From contig JAFGFR010000188.1 of assembly GCA_016930955.1 (NCBI GenBank), positions 1 through 21,447 of the forward strand: a stretch of 21,447 bases of DNA. Reading direction: 5' to 3'. Below the pieces are notes generated by a model. It was not told where the DNA came from, made no database searches, and saw only the letters and a list, made by a program, of their open reading frames with translations. Source of the stretch: Victivallales bacterium. Lineage in GTDB: Bacteria; Verrucomicrobiota; Lentisphaeria; Victivallales; JAADHT01. Shown piece by piece: positions 7,261 to 16,491 of the stretch. The first letter of the stretch is position 1. Each line of letters starts with the position of its first letter. Both the position numbers and the translations under genes were made by a program.

Positions 7261-8547
7261 ATGGCGGACATGAAAATATCTCCTGCTTACCTTGCGGTTT
7301 CAATATTGCTTCTGATCTGGCTGGTTTCTGGCTGGTCGGCGTTGATCCAGCTCAGCGGCGGGCGGGCAAGAAGGATTGAGGCCAAGAACCGAGAACTCTC
7401 CAGAAAAATGGAGGAGTGGATCGACAATAAACAGTGCTACGAGACGATATTCAGGTTTCTTGTCTTGATAGCTGTTTCTTGCCTGGCACTGGCCGTCTAC
7501 CACGTGATCAAGACTTATACTTTGTCATTTCCCCTTGAGGTTAGGGTTGTGGTTTTCCTTTCTGCGCTGGTATTATGCATTATTCTCGCCGAGGCCGTTT
7601 CGTTGTTGATTGTGAAGAACTACGACATAGCTTTGCTGTCGTTCACCATGCCGTTGGTCAGGATGCTGGGGCATTCGCTCTTGTACCCTGTTGTGTTGCT
7701 GTCGAGGATTCTTGGGGGCAAGAGTGACGAGTATTCTTTTGGCGAGAACGGTGAAGGAAGGGCTACAGCCGAGGACGAGATAATGTCTCTGGTGGAGCAG
7801 GATGTCGAGGATTCCGGCAACGGCACTGGCTCGCTTGAGGATGACGAGCGCAGAATGATAAGGGGGGTGTTCGATCTGGATGACACCGCGGTGAGGGAGA
7901 TCATGACGCCAAGGGTGGATGTAAAGGGGATATCCACAAACTCCTCGACTGAGGAGGCCATAGCTCTGATAAAGGAGAGCGGGCACTCGAGGATCCCGCT
8001 GTACGAGGACTCGATAGACAACATACGAGGAGTTTTGTATGCCAAGGATCTTCTGGGCAAGGAGAAGGTGTCCGGCGAAAATCTGCTGCAGCTGGCGAGA
8101 AGACCCTTTTTCATACCCGAGACTAAGGAGGTAGGGGACTTGCTCAAGGAGATACAGCTTCGCCGCAACCATTTTGCGGTGGTGATTGACGAGTATGGCG
8201 GTACGGCTGGGATTGCCACGCTTGAGGACATAATCGAGGAGATCGTAGGGGAGATCCGCGACGAGTTTGACCACAACGAGCACGATACGCCGATGCATGT
8301 TGCGATGCCCGACGGATCCTACGTCTTCGATGCGAGGGCTCTTATCAGCGATGTGAATCTGATGCTTGACACAGCCATTCCCGACGGTGAGGAGGTTGAC
8401 ACCATTGGGGGCTATGTATGCGGCGAGCTGGGGCATATCCCCGTTCCCGGCGAAGAGGTGTCGACCTGCGGGGGAGAGATATGCATCAAGGTCCTGAAGT
8501 CCGACAGCAAACGAATACTCAAGGTAGGGATATCTAAAAAAGGATGA
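7261..8547 (+). CDS. CNNM/CorC-family membrane protein 1 (divergent transmembrane domain, intact CBS pair and CorC domain)
   Basis: 428 residues of the hemolysin C/CorC/CNNM family, linked in characterised members to Mg2+ efflux. An N-terminal membrane domain has about four hydrophobic segments in residues 8-150. A CBS pair follows: EIMTPRVDVKGI near 212 with GHSRIPLYEDSIDNIRGVLY, then HFAVVIDEYGGTAGIATLEDIIEEIVGEI near 305 (read in parts). A CorC/HlyC domain occupies about 345-428. The membrane part is unusual. The family's SGSETA-type first helix reads SGWSALIQLS, and the GE(I/V)TPK motif expected in helix 3 is replaced by LAEAVSLLIVKN. Ion transport may therefore be lost while the nucleotide-sensing part is kept. 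The gene lies 11 bp after the secreted protein gene and ends 6 bp before repeat copy 2. Start codon 7261; an ATG at 7270 is also possible. Confidence 0.85.
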   Translation: MADMKISPAYLAVSILLLIWLVSGWSALIQLSGGRARRIEAKNRELSRKMEEWIDNKQCYETIFRFLVLIAVSCLALAVYHVIKTYTLSFPLEVRVVVFLSALVLCIILAEAVSLLIVKNYDIALLSFTMPLVRMLGHSLLYPVVLLSRILGGKSDEYSFGENGEGRATAEDEIMSLVEQDVEDSGNGTGSLEDDERRMIRGVFDLDDTAVREIMTPRVDVKGISTNSSTEEAIALIKESGHSRIPLYEDSIDNIRGVLYAKDLLGKEKVSGENLLQLARRPFFIPETKEVGDLLKEIQLRRNHFAVVIDEYGGTAGIATLEDIIEEIVGEIRDEFDHNEHDTPMHVAMPDGSYVFDARALISDVNLMLDTAIPDGEEVDTIGGYVCGELGHIPVPGEEVSTCGGEICIKVLKSDSKRILKVGISKKG

Positions 8548-8553
8548 CTTCTG

Positions 8554-8784
8554 ATCCGATTTCAAAACTCTGCGTGGACGGCGTTGGGAGCGCAGGCTGT
8601 GCCTTCGCCCCAACCATCTGGGCGGCAAGCGTTTTTGGCGTGAATGCCACGCCGGAGCGCTCGGGACAGACCAAGAAGGCATGCCCGCTTCCGCATTGGC
8701 GTGGCCCCGCATCCAAAACAGCAGGCCGCGCCTGTTTGCGTGCTCCGCACAGGCAGGCGGCCACGGGTAGTTTTGAAATTGGCT
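8554..8784 (+). repeat. MITE-like dispersed repeat, copy 2 (complete, about 231 bp)
   Basis: This fills most of the 304-bp gap between two CNNM genes. The left end ATCCGATTTCAAAACTCTGC and the right end, whose complement reads AGCCAATTTCAAAACTACCC, are imperfect terminal inverted repeats of about 23 bp. Inside, GCCACGCCG (8646-8654) faces TGGCGTGGC (8697-8705). It aligns along its whole length with 5100-5234 and 21303-21447 but carries a private 30-base GC-rich stretch around 8727-8760. No transposase is encoded. Short open frames on both strands recur between copies only because the DNA is repeated. A target-site duplication could not be fixed. The remaining 67 bp up to 8851 hold only a short palindrome, CCTGAAATCAGG, at 8799. 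Confidence 0.88.
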
Positions 8785-8851
8785 CTCCTGACAAAGTGCC
8801 TGAAATCAGGAACATTCACAAGATGGCGTTGACAGCTTCATTTAGGTTGAT

Positions 8852-10141
8852 ATGACTGCGCTGGTGTTGTCGTCTCTTTTTTTTGTCTTTCTGTTGCTTT
8901 CTGCAATATTCTCGGCATCGGAGACGGCGCTTTTCTCTTTGAGCAAGGCGCGTCTGTTGTCATGGGAGAAAGATGGCATGGCTTCGCGCAGGGCGGCGAG
9001 CCGTCTCATGCGCTCATACAACCGAACACTGATAACTCTTGTCATGGGCAACATGTTCGTCAATTCCGGGCTTTCGATCTCGGCCAACGAATTCTTTTCG
9101 CGCATGCACATTTCTCCTGCGGCATCCATGGCAAGCTCAGTGTTCAGCGCGGTGGTGCTGCTTTTGCTTTTCGGGGAGGTCACGCCGAAAACAATTGCCC
9201 TTGCACACGCCGAGGGCTTCTCGCAGAGAATCGCCTATCTCGTGACGGCGTTGCGGAAGATTCTGCACCCTTTGATTTTGCTTCTCGAGAGGGCTTTTTC
9301 ACTTGTTTTGGACATGCTGGGTAGGGGTATTTCGTCGCCTTTGAGTCCCGAGGAGTACTCGACTTATCTGGACATGGGTCTTTCGATCGGGGCGTTTTCT
9401 GGAAGCGAGACCGAGATGCTTCACAATATTCTGCTGATGAGGAAGTCCAGCGTTTCCTCGATCATGCGGCCGCGAGTGGACATTAAATGTGTCAAGAAAT
9501 CTATGTCCGCACGAAAGATTTCAACATTTATAGCCAAGAGAAAGGAGCATTATTATCCGGTGGTGTCTGCCGATGTGGATGATGCTGTAAGCTTTCTTTC
9601 AGCAAAGGATTTTTTTCTTCTTCCGCGGGACCATCGGGGAAAATGGTTGCGGGAGGCAATCTTCACAGCCGTGTTCATCCCGGAGAACGCCAGCCTGACC
9701 AGGACCCTGGCCGAGATGAATTCCAAACGTGTGCCCGCCGCACTGGTTGTTGATGAGTTCGGAGGGGTTACAGGATACGTTACAGCCAAGAGCATTTACT
9801 GCTCGCTTATAGGGGAGATCAGGAGCGAGCACGAGTCTCAGGATTGGCAGATCAGGCAGGTCTCTGACGGGAAGTGGCTCATCAGCGGGATGGTATCCTT
9901 GAAGGGTGTGCAGGAAGTCACAGGCGTCGAGTTCAATGGTGTTTTGGCGAACACCCTGAACGGGCTGTTCCAGGAGTTGAACGAGGACATCCCTAAAGTC
10001 GGCGATATCTTCAGTTTCGGGAACTGCAGCATCCATATTATCGAGGTCGATGCCAACAGGATATTCAAGGCCGAATTGATGCTTTTGGAATCACAAGGTC
10101 GATGCGAGGAGTTCGCCGGAAAACCGGGTGATGCAAAATGA
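8852..10141 (+). CDS. CNNM/CorC-family membrane protein 2 (canonical membrane motifs)
   Basis: 429 residues. The membrane domain keeps the family's key elements: SAIFSASETALFSLSKARL in the first helix, MGNMFVNSGLS in the second, and FGEVTPKTIALAHAEG near residue 108, which in structurally studied CorC/CNNM proteins lines the Mg2+ site. A CBS pair follows (SSIMRPRVDIKCVKK near 203; ALVVDEFGGVTGYVTAKSI near 298) and then a CorC/HlyC domain (QDWQIRQVSDGKWLISGMV to the end). Of the three local paralogs this is the one most likely to move ions. A weak AGGTTG precedes the ATG. It is separated from the first CNNM gene by repeat copy 2 and overlaps the third by 4 bp (ATGA), so the two are probably co-translated. 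Confidence 0.9.
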   Translation: MTALVLSSLFFVFLLLSAIFSASETALFSLSKARLLSWEKDGMASRRAASRLMRSYNRTLITLVMGNMFVNSGLSISANEFFSRMHISPAASMASSVFSAVVLLLLFGEVTPKTIALAHAEGFSQRIAYLVTALRKILHPLILLLERAFSLVLDMLGRGISSPLSPEEYSTYLDMGLSIGAFSGSETEMLHNILLMRKSSVSSIMRPRVDIKCVKKSMSARKISTFIAKRKEHYYPVVSADVDDAVSFLSAKDFFLLPRDHRGKWLREAIFTAVFIPENASLTRTLAEMNSKRVPAALVVDEFGGVTGYVTAKSIYCSLIGEIRSEHESQDWQIRQVSDGKWLISGMVSLKGVQEVTGVEFNGVLANTLNGLFQELNEDIPKVGDIFSFGNCSIHIIEVDANRIFKAELMLLESQGRCEEFAGKPGDAK

Positions 10142-11127
10142 ACTATCTTGTCTGCACGATAATTATTGTGATGGTGATGTCGTTTTTCAGCGGCATGGAG
10201 ATTGGTCTGCTTTCCTTGCGCAATACCCGTGTAAAGCATGCGGTCAAACAGAATATTTGCCGCGCCAAGATCTTAGATTTCTTCATCTCTAATCCCGGTT
10301 TGATGCTTGCAACGACGCTTATCGGGACAAATATCTGCGTGGTTTCTTCCGCGAACTCTGCTATACTCGCGGCAAATTCATTCGGGTACACGGGCCCGGG
10401 AGCCATGCTTTTTGTCGCGTGCGCCATGACTTTACTTCTTGTTTTTGCCGAGATAACCGCGAAGGACTGGTTCAGGCAATCCCCGTTTGAACGGTGCATG
10501 TTTTTCGCATATCCTCTGTACGTGGCCTATATTGCACTTTTTGTGCCCATGAGGTTGATTTCCGCTGTGAACGCTGTTGCGATCAGGCTGTTTTCGGGCA
10601 AGCCCAAGGGCTGGGACAGCACGCGTGGGCTTGTGAGGGAGGATTTCAGGACGCTTTTGCGCGAGAGCGAGTCTGCGGGGTCAGTTGACCCTGAGGCTGC
10701 CCAGATACTTGACAGAGCTTTGGGATTTCATTCTCTTACTGTCGCCGACATTGCCTGTCCTGCGGGGGATGTTGTCACTGTTGTTCCTGGGCTTACCTTG
10801 GAGGAGGCGGCCTCCGTGTGCCGAAGGACTGGAAAGTCCAGACTTCCTGTGGAGAGTGGCGGCGGCAACGGATGGGAAGGGGTGTTCTCGATATATGATG
10901 CAATATTCGATACCCCCGAGGATGAATGGGATTCGAGATATGTCGGGGACTTCATCCGGCCTCTGGAGAGTGTTGATGCTGGTGATTCGCTCAACGATGT
11001 ACTTGCCAAGGCCCGTATATCCGAGTCGAATCTTCTGGCCGTCTACGATCTGGGAGATACTCGACTTCCCGTCGGCATCGTCACTGTGTCCGACATAGAC
11101 AAGATACTCTTCGGCAGGGACAGCTAG
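10138..11127 (+). CDS. CNNM-family membrane protein 3 (short, lacks CorC domain, altered GEITPK motif)
   Basis: 329 residues. The first helix keeps SFFSGMEIGLLSLRNTRV (canonical SGSETAL reads SGMEIGL). Helix 2 has IGTNICVVSSANSA. The third-helix motif is FAEITAKDW near residue 102 in place of GEITPK. A linker leads to a degenerate CBS-like pair (LTVADIACPAGDVVTVVPG; SNLLAVYDLGDTRLPVGIV) and the protein stops there without a CorC/HlyC domain. It starts inside the stop of the second CNNM gene, which points to a hetero-oligomer of the two; CNNM/CorC proteins are known to dimerise. Its stop is 23 bp from the convergent mutS stop. Family membership is secure; whether it transports ions alone is doubtful. 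Confidence 0.85.
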   Translation: MNYLVCTIIIVMVMSFFSGMEIGLLSLRNTRVKHAVKQNICRAKILDFFISNPGLMLATTLIGTNICVVSSANSAILAANSFGYTGPGAMLFVACAMTLLLVFAEITAKDWFRQSPFERCMFFAYPLYVAYIALFVPMRLISAVNAVAIRLFSGKPKGWDSTRGLVREDFRTLLRESESAGSVDPEAAQILDRALGFHSLTVADIACPAGDVVTVVPGLTLEEAASVCRRTGKSRLPVESGGGNGWEGVFSIYDAIFDTPEDEWDSRYVGDFIRPLESVDAGDSLNDVLAKARISESNLLAVYDLGDTRLPVGIVTVSDIDKILFGRDS

Positions 11128-11150
11128 CTCGTCTCCTGAGCGCAGACGGG

Positions 11151-13706
11151 TTAGATCTCGTCGAATAGCAATGGTTGGATGTGTGTGTTGTTTGGTGTTT
11201 CGTGTGGCAAGGTTTTCCGAGGTGGTTTTGCGTTTTTTTTCTGGTGGCTGACTGCTAGAGCTGGCTGTCCTGCCTCGGCCATTGCGTTGTTCTCGAGGTT
11301 TTCCAGGATCTCGTTTGCGCGTTCGATCACCTTGTCCGGCAGTCCCGCGAGTTTCGCGACGTGGATACCGTAGCTTTTGTCGGATATGCCGGGGAGGATC
11401 TGCCTGAGGAAAATGATCTTGTCGCCATATTCCCTGACTGCGACGTTGTAGTTGCTCACGCCTTTGCAGGTGAGGCTCAGCTCCGTGAGCTCATGATAGT
11501 GCGTGGCGAAAAGTGTCCTCGCACGCGAGGCGGGGTTGTCGTGGAGATGTTCGGCGATAGCCCATGCTATGCTGATGCCGTCGAATGTACTCGTGCCGCG
11601 GCCGATCTCGTCCAGCACGACAAGGCTTCTGGAAGTGGCATGGTTCAGGATATTCGCAGCCTCGAGCATCTCGACCATGAATGTGCTCTGCCCGCGGGAG
11701 ATGTCGTCTGACGCGCCGACACGGGTGAATATCCGGTCTATCAGGCCTATCTCGGCGCTTTTTGCCGGAATGAATGATCCAGTGTGTGCGAGGAGCGAGA
11801 GGAGTGCTATCTGGCGTATGTAGGTGGATTTCCCCGCCATGTTGGGTCCTGTGATGATCATCATGGTTTTCTCTTTGCCGTCGAGGTTTATGTCGTTGGG
11901 CACGAAACGTTCGTTCGACATGGTGGTGTCAAGCACGGGGTGTCTGCCATCGGCGATCACGAGCCTCTGGTCGTCGAAAATCCGTGGTCTGCAGTAGTTG
12001 TGTTTGACAGCGCATGTGGCGAAGCTCTGCAGCGCGTCCAACGAGGCTATGGCGGAGGCGTTCTCCTGTATGCTTGCGGTGTATTGCAGGCATTTTTCGC
12101 AGAGTTTCTGGAAGATTTTATTTTCGAGAGCCTTTGACTTGTCCTCCGCGCCGAGTATTTTGTCCTCGACTTCTTTCAGCTCGGGCGTGATGTAGCGTTC
12201 GCCATTTGTGAGTGTCTGCTTGCGGATATAGCTCTCCGGTGCCAGATGGACATTGCTCCTGCTTATCTCGATGTAGTATCCGAAGACCTTGTTGAACCTT
12301 ATCTTGAGTGATTTTATTCCTGTCCTCTGCTGTTCTTGGGTTTGCATTGAGGCGATCCATGATTTGCCCTCCCTCGAGGCTTTACGGAGCTCGTCCAGCT
12401 CAGGGTCCAAGCCGGAGTTTATCATCCCTCCGTCCGAGACTGAGAGGGGAGGATCCTCACAAATGGTCCTTTCGATCTCCTCGGCAAGTGATCCGCAGTC
12501 GTGCATCCTGCTGCGAATCTCGCAGAAAACCGGAACGTCATGGTGCTGCAGCACGGTTTTGATCTCCGGGACTGTTCTAAGGCTTTCCGCGAGGCTCCGC
12601 AGATCTCGGGCGTTGGCGCTTCGGACAGTGATTTTGGCGATCAGGCGCTCGATGTCCTTCACGGGGGCAAGCAGCTCGCGGATTTCGGCAAGTGATACCT
12701 GATTGTCCTTCAATGTTTCCACGGCGCCCTGTCTCTTGAGTATCTCCAGCTTGCGGTTTATCGGACGCAGCAACCATTCCCTGAGCAGACGGCTGCCCAT
12801 TGCCGTCGAGGTATGGTTTATGACACCGAGCAGGGTAGATTCCTTGGTGCCTCCCGAAATGGTTTCGACAAGCTCCAGGTTTCTTCGGGAGATGTCGTCT
12901 ATCACCATGTATTCGCCGGTGTGGTAGCTCTTCAATGTGCGTACATGCGACGCGTCCTGGCGCAAATTTTCTGCGGCATATCGCAGCACAGCGCCGGCGG
13001 AGCGAATTCCGCCGGGCATGCCGCGGCAGCCGAAGCCGTCCAGAGACAGGACGTTGAAATGGCGCTTGAGCAGCTCCTCGGCGCTGTCCATGCTGAAGAC
13101 CCAGTCGTCCATGGCGGTAAGGCATATTCTCTTTTTCAATCCGGGGAGGAGATCGGCTTCTGGTGTTTTCTTCATGAGCGACTCGGGTAGCAGGCATTCC
13201 CGTGCATCGAGTCTTTTCAGCTCGCCCTCCAGCTCGTCTTGTCCCCTGACTTCGGTTAGCCGGAAATCCCCGGTGCTGATGTCTATGCAGGCCAGTCCCC
13301 AGGAATTTTTGTCCATGCATGCGGCGGCGAGGAAGTTGTTCTGTCCCGGCGACAAGACCGACGAGTCCAGTACCGTGCCGGGGGTTATGACCCTTGTCAC
13401 GGCACGCTTGACTATCCCCTTGGCCAGCTTGGGGTCCTCCATCTGCTCGGCGATCGCCACTTTGACTCCTGCATCGAGCAGACGCGGGAGATAATTGTCG
13501 AGAGCGTGGAAGGGCACGCCGCACATGGGCACTCCGGCACGCTTGGTCAGCGCTATGTCCAGCAACGGCGCTGCCCTCGAGGCATCCTCGAAGAACATCT
13601 CGTAGAAGTCACCCATCCTGAAGAGTAGAATCGCCTCTTCCGGTATTTCCGCCTTCACCAGGCGGTACTGCTTCATCATCGGTGTCAGCGATGCCTCGCC
13701 GCTCAT
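11151..13706 (-). CDS. mutS: DNA mismatch repair protein MutS
   Basis: 851 residues, the normal length for MutS1. MutS recognises mismatches and small loops and recruits MutL in an ATP-dependent way. Seen: the N-terminal mismatch-reading GDFYEMFFEDA (Phe-x-Glu, near residue 32) and MCGVPFHALDNYLPRLL. Next are the connector and lever (LLREWLLRPI) and the clamp segment FNKVFGYYIEISRSN. The ATPase follows, with Walker A GPNMAGKSTYIRQ near 620, Walker B LVVLDEIGRGTSTFDG near 695, and LFATHYHELTEL. A C-terminal dimerisation helix (GIHVAKLAGLPDKVIERANEI) ends in a short tail with a beta-clamp-like QPLLF. GGGAGG lies 8 bases before the ATG. It is 32 bp downstream of the ABC ATPase gene and may be read through from that operon, which is not its usual setting. 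Confidence 0.97.
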   Translation of the reverse strand: MSGEASLTPMMKQYRLVKAEIPEEAILLFRMGDFYEMFFEDASRAAPLLDIALTKRAGVPMCGVPFHALDNYLPRLLDAGVKVAIAEQMEDPKLAKGIVKRAVTRVITPGTVLDSSVLSPGQNNFLAAACMDKNSWGLACIDISTGDFRLTEVRGQDELEGELKRLDARECLLPESLMKKTPEADLLPGLKKRICLTAMDDWVFSMDSAEELLKRHFNVLSLDGFGCRGMPGGIRSAGAVLRYAAENLRQDASHVRTLKSYHTGEYMVIDDISRRNLELVETISGGTKESTLLGVINHTSTAMGSRLLREWLLRPINRKLEILKRQGAVETLKDNQVSLAEIRELLAPVKDIERLIAKITVRSANARDLRSLAESLRTVPEIKTVLQHHDVPVFCEIRSRMHDCGSLAEEIERTICEDPPLSVSDGGMINSGLDPELDELRKASREGKSWIASMQTQEQQRTGIKSLKIRFNKVFGYYIEISRSNVHLAPESYIRKQTLTNGERYITPELKEVEDKILGAEDKSKALENKIFQKLCEKCLQYTASIQENASAIASLDALQSFATCAVKHNYCRPRIFDDQRLVIADGRHPVLDTTMSNERFVPNDINLDGKEKTMMIITGPNMAGKSTYIRQIALLSLLAHTGSFIPAKSAEIGLIDRIFTRVGASDDISRGQSTFMVEMLEAANILNHATSRSLVVLDEIGRGTSTFDGISIAWAIAEHLHDNPASRARTLFATHYHELTELSLTCKGVSNYNVAVREYGDKIIFLRQILPGISDKSYGIHVAKLAGLPDKVIERANEILENLENNAMAEAGQPALAVSHQKKNAKPPRKTLPHETPNNTHIQPLLFDEI

Positions 13707-13738
13707 CTGAAAATCCTCCCAAAGCCCTGAATAAAAAT

Positions 13739-14464
13739 TTACTCGATCTTGCCGACCTTGATGTTGGCCTCGGCCGAAGTCTGTATCTTGTCTATGCCGC
13801 CGTCCTTGATCCAGACTATCCGGTCCGAGACGACGAGCATCTTGTGGTCGTGTGTGGCGGTTATCACGGTGACGTTGTTCTCGATGGAGAGCTCCTTGAG
13901 CAGGGATATGATCTCCTCCCCGGTCTTGAGGTCGAGGTTGGCGGTGGGCTCGTCGGCGAGGATAATAGCCGGGGTATTGGCGAGAGCCCTTGCGACTGCC
14001 ACTCGCTGCTGCTGTCCGCCGGAGAGCTCATCGGGTTTGTGGTGCATCCTCTCGCCGAGGCCGACTCGCTTTAGAACCTCCTTCGCCCTCTCGACGGCCT
14101 GGTTGTGGGGGACGCCGCAGAATATCAGAGGGAGAGCCACGTTCTCGATCGCATCGTATGCAGGCATGAGGTTGTAGCTCTGGAAGACATAGCCTATGTG
14201 GTTGCCGCGGAAGAACGCGAGCTGTCTTGGGGACAACTTGGTCAGGTTGACATCTGCGACCTCCACATAGCCAGATGTGGGGGTGTCGAGTGCTCCCACC
14301 ATGTTGAAAAGCGTGCTTTTGCCTGACCCCGAGGGACCCATCACGGAGATGTACTCGCCACGCATTATGTCAAGCGATATGTCCTTGAGCGCATGGACAA
14401 CGATCTTGCCTAGATTGAAAATCTTGTTCACTGATCTGACTTTGATTAGAGCATTGTTATCCAT
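13739..14464 (-). CDS. ABC transporter ATPase, LolD/MacB type
   Basis: 241 residues, a complete ATP-binding subunit of the LolD/MacB/FtsE-like group that drives FtsX-fold permeases. Walker A GPSGSGKST is at 43-51, the Q-loop Gln (YVFQSYNLMP) at 95, the signature LSGGQQQRVAVARAL at 147-161, Walker B IILADEPTANLD at 167-178 and the switch His (ATHDHKM) near 205. It follows the OPT-like gene by 16 bp with AAGG before the ATG. The obvious partner is the FtsX-like fusion protein two genes upstream, since OPT proteins do not need an ATPase. The substrate is unknown. The subunit is typical in length and motifs. Confidence 0.93.
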   Translation of the reverse strand: MDNNALIKVRSVNKIFNLGKIVVHALKDISLDIMRGEYISVMGPSGSGKSTLFNMVGALDTPTSGYVEVADVNLTKLSPRQLAFFRGNHIGYVFQSYNLMPAYDAIENVALPLIFCGVPHNQAVERAKEVLKRVGLGERMHHKPDELSGGQQQRVAVARALANTPAIILADEPTANLDLKTGEEIISLLKELSIENNVTVITATHDHKMLVVSDRIVWIKDGGIDKIQTSAEANIKVGKIE

Positions 14465-14480
14465 GAATTCAGACCTTAGT

Positions 14481-16491
14481 TTAGAAGGGTAGTTGAATGA
14501 CTGCCTTGCTGAGGAATGTAATGCCCACGCATGCGACTGTGATCAGGCCCATCCCGCAGGTGAATCCCGCGACCAGGACGGGGACGTATTGTCGCCACAT
14601 CAGTCCGAGTTTGCGCTGGAAATAATAGCGTCCGATGAGTGCACCTATCATCTGCGGGAGGATTGCCTGGGGCAGGCTCTGCCCCAGCCCCCTTACGACG
14701 CCATAGGTCAAGAATATCGGCGCGCCGGCAGAGCTGAGTATGCCGAAAAGCAGAACTCCGAACCCCCCACCGGTAGCGAGATACGACCAGTTGAAGGCAT
14801 CTTCGAAAAGCGAGAACTCGCCGAGGGTCGAGGAGAAAATGATCGAGTTGTTCTTTGCCTGCAGCTCCCACATCTTCTGTGCGAAGGGATACATCGCGGA
14901 AGGCACCTCCGCGAGTCCCCATATGAAGCTTGCGAAGAGAATGGAGCTGACGAGGATGATGGGGTAGAGGATTCTGGGTCTTCCAGATGCTCTTGAAGGA
15001 TGTCCCGGTGAGCTCGCATTGTCTGTACTCGACGACTACTCTGCCGTAGTTGGCCATAGGGAGCGGGAGGAACCATACACTGACGCCGCCGGTGTATCCG
15101 CTGAGTATCAAGCTGGCCTCGCGGATCATGGGTATCTCGACGATTTGGCCGGCAATGCCCTCGAGCCTGGAGGTGACGTAGCTTATCAGCGGCGTGTAGA
15201 CGAAGCCGAAGAACAAGAGGACAAGCATTACACCCGTATGCCAGCTTATCAGGTAGCCTGAGACAAGGATGTAGGCCAGTGTCACGATGAAGTAGCATGA
15301 CATGATGAGCCATGGCCTGATGTCCCCGCGCCCCGGGGGGACGGAGGTCGGAGACACCGTCACTGCCGCGATCCTCTTTTGCTTCCTGTTGTGCCTGATG
15401 TTGGAGAATACCTCCCAGAAGCCTGCGGCGGCGATCGCCAGGGAGACCCCGATGGTGAAGCTGAAATAGAAGTCCACGTTGTTTTTGAAAGTGGTCTCGA
15501 TGAGGTCGTCTCCGGGCAACCACGAGCTTAGTATATGCCATCTGTATAGCAGAGGGTTGGCGACGAAGGTTACGATCATGGCGATGAAGCTTCCGAGCAT
15601 CGCGTAGAAGGGCAGCACCATTCCTATCAGGACGTTCGTGAGGTCCCAGGTGATGCCTGTGGCGACGGCGGGGAAAATTTTCTGTGTGTTGTTTGTGAGG
15701 TCTACGAAGGGTATGGGGAAGATGGTGATCGGGTTGCCGGTGATAGTCCCTGTTATGATCGGTAGGCCCATGTATATTGCGCCGAAGAAAAGCCCTATCG
15801 CACCACCTATGGAGAAAACTCTCCATCTCCATGATTTCTCCTTTTTGTCGGCATCCTTCTCGTCGATGTCCTCTGCAAGCGCGAGTATGCCCTGTGCGCC
15901 GATGGGGGCCATCGGGAAAGGCAGCTTCTCGATGTCGCTGGTCAGTCTGAAAAGCCCGTAGCCGAGGACGAGATTGTTGAGCCTGCCGAAGAATGTCCCG
16001 AAAATTATGATCCCGATGGCGGGTATCCAGTCGCGGTGCAGGAATGTCCTGACGGCATACGAAGACGACTCGATCGCCGGGGCGAACCAGTGGGGAAGGT
16101 GCTCGGCAATGCCGTATGCCGTGGCGGCGGAGCTTCTGAGGTAGAACTGGTTCCATATCAGGCCTGAGAAAGGCATCTGCATGGCGGCGCCGGCCATGTA
16201 GAACAAGACGAATATCTCCGATTTTTTTAGATGCCTCTGGGCGCGTCTGGCGACCTCGAGGAAGAGTATGACTGTGACCCATTGCGCTGCGGGTCCGATG
16301 TTCATGGCGCCGGCAAGGAGCCCCATATACAACGAGCCCGGAATCATGACCAGGGCTATGAATATTGCACCCAGGAGCGATATCCAGTTGAATCCGTCCT
16401 CGAATGTCGAGGGCACGGTCATCAGGTTGCGCAATTCCTCTATGCCCTTGTCCTGGCGTCTTCTGGGTGTTTTTTCAGGGATGTCGGACAT
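14481..16491 (-). CDS. OPT-like oligopeptide transporter, interrupted by one frameshift
   Basis: A polytopic membrane protein of about 669 residues when the frame is repaired, with roughly 13-15 hydrophobic segments. The OPT-like feel comes from FNWISLLGAIFIALVMIPGS, MGLLAGAMNIGPAAQWV, LPFPMAPIGAQGILAL and ILSGYTGGVSVWFLPLPMANYG. The frame from the start codon is sensible to about residue 504 (SFKSIWKT) and then becomes a Arg/His-rich non-membrane tail ending at 14476. Another frame continues naturally (ILYPIILVSSILFASF, later PSAMYPFAQKMWELQAKNN) to a stop at 14481. Dropping one base near 14976-14978 (a GGG run on the plus strand) restores KTRILYPIIL. This is either a sequencing or assembly error or a recent mutation. 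The start overlaps the upstream stop as TAATG, so translation is coupled. OPT membership is likely rather than proven. Confidence 0.75.

Noticed and set aside
7573..8712. 379-codon minus-strand open frame opposite the first CNNM gene
   Set aside because: No recognisable domain, it covers a clear CNNM/CBS coding region on the other strand, and its start lies in the repeat.
5100..8784. CRISPR or tandem repeat interpretation of the repeated blocks
   Set aside because: Copies are kilobases apart, 135-231 bp long, with terminal inverted repeats; there is no regular repeat-spacer pattern.
8799..8810. CCTGAAATCAGG palindrome ahead of the second CNNM gene
   Set aside because: Five-base arms are too short to claim as an operator without a second site.
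11128..11150. CGTCT...AGACG hairpin between the third CNNM gene and mutS
   Set aside because: Only a 5-bp stem with no U-tract in a 23-bp gap; not enough to call a terminator.
12577..13524. 315-codon minus-strand frame within mutS
   Set aside because: An Arg/Gly-rich shadow in another frame of the unmistakable MutS reading frame.
14708..16282. 524-codon minus-strand open frame
   Set aside because: Arg/His/Pro-rich and low in hydrophobic residues; it is a shadow frame of the OPT-like gene. Only its last part coincides with true downstream coding sequence.
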